This document shows, piece after piece, positions 57,599 through 64,000 of a stretch of DNA of 64,000 nt. Below the pieces are notes generated by a model. The model made no database searches. It had not been told where the DNA came from and saw nothing but the letters and a program-made list of their open reading frames with translations. The DNA is from Micractinium sp. NFX-FRZ. Lineage: Eukaryota > Chlorophyta > Trebouxiophyceae > Chlorellales > Chlorellaceae. The stretch lies in assembly GCA_029339195.1 (NCBI GenBank), contig JAPTJF010000037.1, positions 124,001 to 188,000 on the forward strand. Direction: 5' to 3'. The translations under genes and the position numbers were made by a program. The first letter of the stretch is position 1. The number at the start of each line of letters is the position of its first letter.

Positions 57599-60500
57599 AT
57601 GGGCATTCTAGACAAAATAAAGGATATAGAGCACGAGGTAAGCACAGCGGGGCATAAGTGGTTGTATTGAAAGGTCGGGGACGCGCCGCAGCGGAGTGAG
57701 CCACTCCCGTGCCACCGCCGCGTCCTGCCGCCACTGCCGCCGCTTCCGCAACGCTGCGTCGGCAGGCAGCACACACCGCCCTAACTTGCTTCTCGTTCGG
57801 GTGGTCTTGCTCTGCAGATGGGCAGGACACAGAAGAACAAGGCCACAGAGTTTCACATGGTTTTTTCTGCTGCCGGATTTTTTCTAAAGAAGCTACCCTC
57901 TGCGTGCCGTCCTCCTGCATTCCTGCCTCTGTGCTGTGCTGGCCGCTGGCGAGCCGGCGGCGCTGCCGCCTGCCTGCCTGCCTGCTGCTGCACAGAGTAC
58001 CACATGGAGAGCAGCCGCAGTCGTTTTCTGCTGCTGCTGGTGTTGCTGCTTGCTGGCCCGCCTGTGGTGTGATCAAAATCCTTCTCTCTTTCGAATGACT
58101 GCAGGGCCAGCTGAAGGCCAAGCTGGCCAAGCTGCGCACACAGCTGCAGGAGGGCACATCCAAGGTGCGGCGCTGCAGGGCGGTGGGCATGGGTGTACTG
58201 GCCGGGCGCCTCTCCTGAAGGAGTGAGCCTGAAGGACCTGGTTGCTGGGATTGCTGGGGCGGTGGTGACATCAGCTCCAGGCCATGGCGCTCCCCCCCCA
58301 TGCCTGATCACCTTACCTCCCCTCTGCCCCCCTGCCTGCCCCAACAAACAGAGCGGCGGAGCTGGCGACGGGTTTGAGGTGCAGAAGTACGGCGATGGGC
58401 GGGTCGCGCTCATCGGCTTCCCCTCGGGTGAGAGCCCCTCGCAGCGTGACCCTGCAAGGGGGACGGGATGTGGCTGCATCAGCTCGCTGGGCTGGTTCAT
58501 GCACAGCAGACACTTCTGCGCAGCCTTTTACAGCTGCTGGGTCACAAAGTGTTTGCACAGGCTGCCCAAGACTCGCTCCCCAGCTCAAAAGACAGCTATT
58601 GCAGTCCAGCCCACCGACCCAGGGCCCGATCTGCACCCAGACTTGGCCTCTCTTCCCCCTCTCACGCACAGCAAAGTGACCTTTTGCCTCCCCTATGACT
58701 GTGCGCAGTGGGCAAGTCCACGCTGCTGACGGAGCTGACGGGCACCGACTCGGAGGCGGCGGGGTACGAGTTCACCACGTGAGTGAGGTGCCGGGCAGGG
58801 ATTGTTACGAGGGCAGAGGACGGGCATCAGGGGCAAGGAAGGCCCCAACAGCAGGGGCATGGGGCGGCAGAGGCTGGCAGAGGCGGGGGTAGGCCGGGTA
58901 GACGGCGGGGTACGAGTTCACCACGTGAGTGCACCGCACGGGGTCCGGAGGAGGGGCGGGGGCAGCAGCCCTAGTAGGGGCGGGGGAGTCCTAGTAGGGT
59001 GAGGCTGGCCTGCTCCCCGGGCCTCATCCGCTTGCCATGTGTGCTGTGGTCCCATTCCTTTCAACCTCTTCATTCTCTGCTTGCTTCCTTGCAGGCTGAC
59101 GTGCATCCCCCGGCGTCATCCACCTGCCATGCGTGCTGTGGTCTCACACCCCGCAATTTCTTCCTTCCCCTCTTGCTTCCTTGCAGGCTGACCTGCATCC
59201 CGGGCGTCATCCACTACAACGATGCCAAGATCCAGCTGCTGGATCTGCCGGGAATCATTGAGGGGGCAGCAGAGGGCCGAGGTGTGTTGCAGGGAGGGGC
59301 AGGGGGCTGGCAAGGGCAGCTGAGGGCGGAGGCCAAGCAGGATGTTGGCGCCCGGCACAGCAGGGAGAGGAAATCCAGCAATGGTGGCCTGCGCGCCTGC
59401 TTGCAGCGGGCACAGGCACACCCTCCCCAGTCTGCTTAAATGTGTTTAGTCTAGCCCAAGGTGTTCACAACCCAACCGACACCCATGCCTGCCCTGCAGG
59501 CCGCGGTCGCCAGGTCATCGCTGTGTGCAAGAGCGCTGACCTGCTGCTGATGGTGCTAGATGCTGGGAAGCCGCACTACCACAGGGAGATCCTGACGCGA
59601 GAGCTGGAGTCGGTGAGCTCTGGTACTGCAGATGGGATACTCCAGAGGGCAGGGTGGGAGGCTAAGGGAAGGGGGCGGTACTACTGCCTACTACTATAGG
59701 GGAGACTGACGCAAGAGCTGGAGTTGGTGAGCTCTGGTACTGCAGATGGGGTAATGCAGAGGGCATGGTGAGAGAAGGGGAAGGGGGGCGGCAGTACCAC
59801 AGCGACACTTTGATGGGAGAGCGCAAGGGGGGGGGGGGGGGTGGCAGGGGTCGGGAGAGGGAGTTTTAAGGGCCATAAGAGGGCAGGAGAGTCAGGGAGC
59901 AGGGCAGGCGGAAGCGGGAGGTGGAGGCGATGGTTGGGCTGCAAAGTGGGGCTGTGTCTAGGCTGTTTTGGTTCCCAAAATCACCAGCAAGAACACGAGG
60001 CCCTGCGCACTGACCGACGCACATGCACCCACGAACGTCACCCTTGCTGCCCTCTGCAGGTGGGCATGCGCCCTGACCGGTCGCGCCCCCGACATCATGG
60101 CACACAACAGACTGCGCTCCATGCACCACACACACTCACTGACCCCACATTCAACGCCCCATGCCGCCCTCGGCAGGTGGGCATGCGCCTGAACCGCAAG
60201 CCGCCCAACATCACGTACAAGAAGAAGAAGACGGGCGGCATCGCCATCAACTCCATGCTGCAGCTCACACACCTGGACGAGCGCATGGTGCAGCGCATCC
60301 TGCAGGTGCGCTGCGCTGTGCTGTGCATGCTGTGGTTGTGGTGTTAAGTCGCTGGTGCTATGCTGTGCTGTGTGCGCTGTGGATGTTGTGCCACTGTTGC
60401 TGTGTTGTGACATGCCTGCACCTTACAAAAGCTGAGCACGCGCATGGTTCAGCTGGCGAGCTGACGTGCCATGCTTTGCACACAGTGCAGATGTGCACGA

Positions 60501-62927
60501 GACGTGCATGCTGGGCATACCTCGTGCCGCCCGCCCCCCCCGCCTCATCCCCACCCCGCATATGTCTGCTCCTCACCCACCCTACATTACAGGAGTACAA
60601 GGTGCACAACTGCGACCTGCTGTTCAAGGAGGACTCCACGGTGGACGACCTGATCGACGTCATCGAGGGCAACCGCCGCTACGTCAAGTGTGAGTGAGCC
60701 GGGCACGTCCGAGCCGCCGGCCCTGCTGCTATTGGCTAGGCAGGGTTGCCGCAGTGCGGGGCTGCATTGCGTGGGCGCCTGGCACGCCTGTGTGAAGCGT
60801 GAGTGAGGGGGGGGTGCGCGGGCTGTGCCGCTGGATCCCCTCCTCTTCCAAGGGCCCACATTCTCAAGTGTGCTTTGTGAACCCCTCTTTCATCCCCACA
60901 GGCCTGCACTTATACAACAAGATGGACCTGTGCAGCATGGAGGAGGTGTGCTCGATTCTTTCCCCCTGTTTCTTGCAGTGATTCACCCCTTTGTTTGGAC
61001 GCTCCTCTCCCCCCACGCAGGCCTGTACGTGTACAACAAGATGGACCTGTGCAGCATGGAGGAAGTGGACGAGATTGCGCGGCGGCCCCACTCCATCCCC
61101 ATCTCCTGCTACCAGAAGCTCAACTTTGACGGCCTGCTGGCGCGCATCTGGTCCATGATGGTGCGATGGGAACATGGGGGAAGGGCCATACAGGGGGAGG
61201 GCCCCGAATGCATATATGTACTGTAATGACGATACATGGGGATGAGCGGGGGGGCTGGAAGGGCGATTACGACCTGCTGTGCGCATGTGTGCATGTGTGG
61301 GGGGGACGAAAACGTCGGCTGTATGTGCATGCGTGCCCGTGCGTCTGTGTGTGTGGTGAAGGCCTGGCGGGGCAGCATGGGGCACTCAGGTTGGGAGCCC
61401 TCCTCCCTGCCCTCGTGTCTTTCCCACCAAGCTGCACCTCACCGCCCCCCTGCCGACCTCCCCCTCCTCTGCTCCCCTCCTCTGCTCCCCCGCAGGGCCT
61501 GGTGCGTGTGTACACCAAGAAGGTGGGGCACAAGCCCGACTTTGGGGACCCAGTCGTGCTCAGGTGGGCTGGAGGGGCCTTCGTCTTTGGTTCCCAGGGG
61601 TGAAGGGCGTGGGTGCAGAGCAGCCAGTGGTGCTCAGGTGGGCAGGGAGGCTTTATTGTTCGTGGGGGTTGGGTGGGGGTTATGCGAGATGACTGCCCTT
61701 TGCCACCCGTGTTTCGAACCTGCGACGGTGCCCTTCCTGCTCTGCCACCGCAGTGAGGACCGCGGCGGCACCAGCATGCAGCACTTTTGCGAGATGATCC
61801 ACAAGAGCTTGGCCAAGGAGTTCCAGTACGCACTCGTGTGGGGCACCTCCTCCAAGCACATGCCCCAGCGGTGAGCCCCCTGCCTGCCCTTGTTTCACCA
61901 GCGTTTGGTGGTGTTCGGCATTGTGAGAGCTGTGCTAGAGAGGCGCAGAAGCGACCCGCCTCCCGCTCTGCCCGCCCTGCTGCTGCCCCTGTAAGCTGAA
62001 CCAGTCCGGCCTGTTCTGTGGCCCGCTCTCACCTTGGCTTGGCTCCCCTGTCCTCAACCCCACGCCCTCGGGCTGTAATCTTCTTCTTCTTCTACTCCCC
62101 CCGTCCTTGCAGGTGCGGCCTGAGCCACAAGTTGGAGGACGAGGATGTTGTGCAGGTGGGGGCCTGCCTGGAGTGCCACTGCTGATGTGGTGTGGTGTGA
62201 TGTGTGGATGGCAACGTTTTCTGGGTGCCGTTGTGAAATTTCGCCCTTCTTGTGGTGCTGGCGGGTGCTGCCGGGAGTGCTACTGGTGGTGGCTGGGCAA
62301 GCAAATCGAGTATCGACTGGGGGTGTAGAAACGCCCTGACTTTGCTTGCTCTTCCTCCCTCGTTCCCGCTTGCTTGGTGCGAGTGGCCGTTGCTGTGTCC
62401 CCTTGTGTGCCGTGCCGCAGATCGTGAAGAAGAAGATCATTGGCGGGGAGGAGGCGCGGGGCCGCTTCTCGCAAGTGCCCAAGGAGTATGTGCGCACCGT
62501 GGACAGGTGGGCGGGAGGGGTGATAAGGTCACACTGTTGTGTTGCTGCAGCGCTGTAAAATGATGGAATGCATGGGGCGGGGGTGGCAGGGGAGGGGGCA
62601 CGGGAGGGGCAGCCCTGCCTGCCTGCCCGCCTGCATGCCTGGGGGATGCCGAGAGTGGGGCAGGCAGCTGAAGAGACAGCAGGCCTGGGGGTCTCCCGCC
62701 CTGGCCTCGTTGTCATCAAGAGGCGTGCTCTGTTGCAGGGGTCAAACGCTGCTCACATCTACCTGGCGCCTGGACTTGTGCACCTGCCCTGCTACACCTT
62801 GGGACGAGATCAAATATCAAAGGTCCCACCTGGCACCAGCACCCCTGCCTCACACCGGCACGCGATTTGCTGTTGCTTTTGTTGTGTGTTGTGTTGCAGG
62901 GTGAAGAAGGCGCCGCTGAAGTCGTGA
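57599..62927 (+). CDS. DRG2: Developmentally regulated GTP-binding protein 2
   Basis: Fifteen exons: 57599-57637, 57818-57859, 58105-58164, 58352-58427, 58709-58778, 59187-59281, 59500-59612, 60177-60305, 60593-60689, 61021-61160, 61496-61563, 61754-61870, 62113-62155, 62421-62506, 62900-62927; 400 residues. It is an Obg/DRG-type translational GTPase that acts with DFRP partners on ribosomes. GTPase motifs: G1 GFPSVGKSTLL, switch [17 protein letters not shown]3 [21 protein letters not shown]4 [14 protein letters not shown], and G5 near [13 protein letters not shown]. The TGS domain follows ([20 protein letters not shown] ... [30 protein letters not shown]). The MGILDKI start and [10 protein letters not shown] favour DRG2 over DRG1. 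It has a plant-like C-terminal extension. Many introns carry copies of neighbouring exon edges. Confidence 0.95.
58904..58931 (+). repeat. Echo of DRG2 exon 5 donor edge
   Basis: A 28-base exact copy of 58758-58785 (last 21 coding bases plus GTGAGTG), 146 bases downstream in the intron. Confidence 0.95.
59083..59124 (+). repeat. Echo of DRG2 exon 6 acceptor edge
   Basis: A near copy of about 59175-59215: CTTGCAG followed by the first 30 or so bases of exon 6 with a few changes. It lies 92 bases upstream. In the echo the reading frame is disturbed (CCCGGGCG becomes CCCCCGGCG). Confidence 0.9.
59700..59750 (+). repeat. Echo of DRG2 exon 7 donor edge
   Basis: A near copy of about 59585-59636, covering the end of exon 7, its GTGAGC donor and the first 20 intron bases. 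It lies 114 bases downstream. Confidence 0.9.
60055..60100 (+). repeat. Echo of DRG2 exon 8 acceptor edge
   Basis: GCAGGTGGGCATGCGCC and following bases copy the start of exon 8 at 60177, 116 bases upstream. The echo carries an extra base, so its frame would differ. Confidence 0.85.
60898..60950 (+). repeat. Echo of DRG2 exon 10 start (G4 motif)
   Basis: This copy encodes [15 protein letters not shown] in the same phase as exon 10, with an acceptor (CCACAG) and a GT after GAG. It lies 119 bases before the true start at 61021. It could be read as an alternative mini-exon. Confidence 0.9.
61622..61646 (+). repeat. Echo of DRG2 exon 11 donor edge
   Basis: GTGCTCAGGTGGGC with flanks copies the end of exon 11 and its donor at 61564. 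It lies 74 bases downstream. Confidence 0.75.
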
Positions 62928-63503
62928 GGTGGACGCAGGCACGGCAGGCAGCGCCAGCTCAGCCAGGCCAAGGCAACAGCACAGCTCGGCCAGGCAGGCA
63001 GCAGCTGGTAGGCGGGTTGGGCGGCAAACACCTCTTCAGAATGCATGTTGCGCAGCACACAAACCGCTAGTGCTGCCCTGTTCCTCTGCATGCATCTGCT
63101 GGTTGTAATGTGTTGACAGCTGTCCTCAGTGCACACAGGGAGTGGGCAAGCAACAGGGAGGGAGGCAAGGGAGCAAGCTAGGAGAAGGGGATGAGGGGAG
63201 GAGGGCAGGCAAGGGGAGGGAAGCCAACAGCGCACAGCATGCAACAATGAATGAGCAGGCATGAAATGTGGGGGCACGGCGGGACCCGCGCGGCGCGGCT
63301 CTGCGGCTAGTGACACAACGGGGCGGGCTGCTGCAGGGCGTGTGCGTGGCTGCAGCACACCGCCGCAAGAAGATTTCACACTGCGGGCAAAAGAATTGTA
63401 CAAGGGGTGGGGGCTGTGTGGCACGTCGGGGGGAGCCTTTGGGTTGGGTTCGGATCGGTTGGGGGCGGCTGGCGAGACTGCCATGGGATGAGAGAGAGCG
63501 GGA

Positions 63504-63538
<35 letters not shown>

Positions 63539-63760
63539 CCTGTGTGTGGTGGCGGTGGTGGTAGCAGAGTGGCGTGAAGGGGGAGGTGTGTGTGTGTGTG
63601 CGGGGGGGTGGGGGGGAGAGGTCCCGCCTGGCAGCGGGGGCTGTCCCAGCCAGGCGGGGCCCAGGCGAGCTGGCGCCCTGCCCGCAGCCAACCAGGTACG
63701 CTCGGCAGGCATGCCAGGCGTGCTGCAACGGGCACAACCCTAGGGTCAACCCCTGGCTGC
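62928..63760. other. Intergenic between convergent genes, with simple repeats
   Basis: The 833 bases hold the DRG2 3' flank and the 3' flank of the right-edge gene. They include a (TG)n then (CG)n tract and a second short TG tract near 63588-63600. Confidence 0.5.
63503..63539. repeat. (TG)n-(CG)n tract
   Basis: Alternating purine-pyrimidine run of about 37 bases, TG repeats passing into CG repeats. It is potentially Z-forming. Confidence 0.9.
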
Positions 63761-64000
63761 CTACATTCCGGCAGACGGGACGCGGGCGATGCGGCCCTGC
63801 GCGCGCGGCGCAATCCCAAACTTGCGCCTCACTGCATCAAACACTATCAACTCGTCCAGCCCATGGGCGCACGGTTCTAGGTAGGCCAGGGCGGAGAGGG
63901 CGGCGGTGGAATGTGCCCGCTGCTCTTCATTGGCCAAAGCCAGCCAGCTTCCAAGCTCGGTGCTGTGTGTGCCCTCTCCACCGCCCCCGCTGCTGCTGCT
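63761..64000 (-). CDS. 3' end of unknown gene (partial)
   Basis: On the complement, 80 codons are open from the window edge to TAG at 63761-63763. The sequence looks like real protein: GSWLALANEEQRAHSTAALS, then LDELIVFDAVRRKFGIAPRA and a basic end. I do not recognise the family. The frame has no ATG suitable as a start, so the gene begins beyond 64000. The codon use is Gly/Ala/Arg-rich like its neighbours. Confidence 0.6.
   Translation of the reverse strand, partial: SSSSGGGGEGTHSTELGSWLALANEEQRAHSTAALSALAYLEPCAHGLDELIVFDAVRRKFGIAPRAQGRIARVPSAGM

Noticed and set aside
61705..61725. TTCGAACCTGCGA resembling a tRNA T-arm
   Set aside because: No matching acceptor, D-arm or anticodon stem is found around it, and it lies in a DRG2 intron.
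63503..63539. TG/CG tract considered as a telomere or origin feature
   Set aside because: It is a simple dinucleotide microsatellite, not an algal telomere repeat, and has no associated structure.

Overview
The window reads as nuclear DNA of a green alga, most likely a Chlorella-like trebouxiophyte. It is very GC-rich and its genes are split by many short GT-AG (sometimes GC-AG) introns. Several products carry plastid-type leaders (bL9c, a VIR3-like metalloprotease, a PDZ membrane protein). There is also a selenoprotein with a eukaryotic SECIS, starch-type CBM53 modules, and ordinary eukaryotic housekeeping genes. I see no tRNA, rRNA, CRISPR array or intact transposon. All exon models were built by eye from splice signals, reading-frame closure and family similarity; no search was run.

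Layout. 1-138: 3' end of a multi-pass membrane protein gene (+), paralogous to two genes at 38-44 kb (-). 855-2728 (-): plastid ribosomal protein bL9. 3240-4152 (+): HYPK-like NatA-associated protein. 4753-8098 (+): J-domain protein. 8557-12346 (+): double CTLH/CRA protein. 13153-16366 (+): FkbM-type methyltransferase with a membrane anchor. 17084-19298 (-): thiamine pyrophosphokinase. 19682-21242 (+): selenoprotein T with in-frame TGA and a SECIS at 21410-21487. 22362-23590 (-): unknown protein with a plastid-type leader. 23904-25514 (+): PDZ membrane protein. 26086-28481 (-): SET-domain protein. 29287-about 37106 (-): esterase-CBM53-CBM53-esterase fusion. 38001-40265 and 40903-43869 (-): tandem membrane-protein paralogs. 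45244-46570 (+): ARM-repeat/MYND protein with a frame break. 46870-49957 (-): VIR3-like plastid metalloprotease. 50445-about 50800 (+): broken copy of the DRG2 5' end. 51406-57396 (-): 978-residue protein with a metallo-beta-lactamase core in otherwise unrecognised sequence. 57599-62927 (+): DRG2 GTPase. 63761-64000 (-): 3' end of an unknown gene leaving the window.

How the genes relate. There are no operons. Several neighbours are divergent pairs sharing 200-500 bp of upstream DNA (bL9/HYPK, TPK/SelT, unknown/PDZ, MBL protein/DRG2). Many products belong in the plastid or the endomembrane system. The most unusual items are the double esterase with internal starch-binding modules, the MBL-fold giant with no recognised relatives, and a recurring pattern in which a few dozen bases at an exon edge are copied again inside the adjacent intron. 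That pattern is seen at least six times in DRG2 and also in two other genes.
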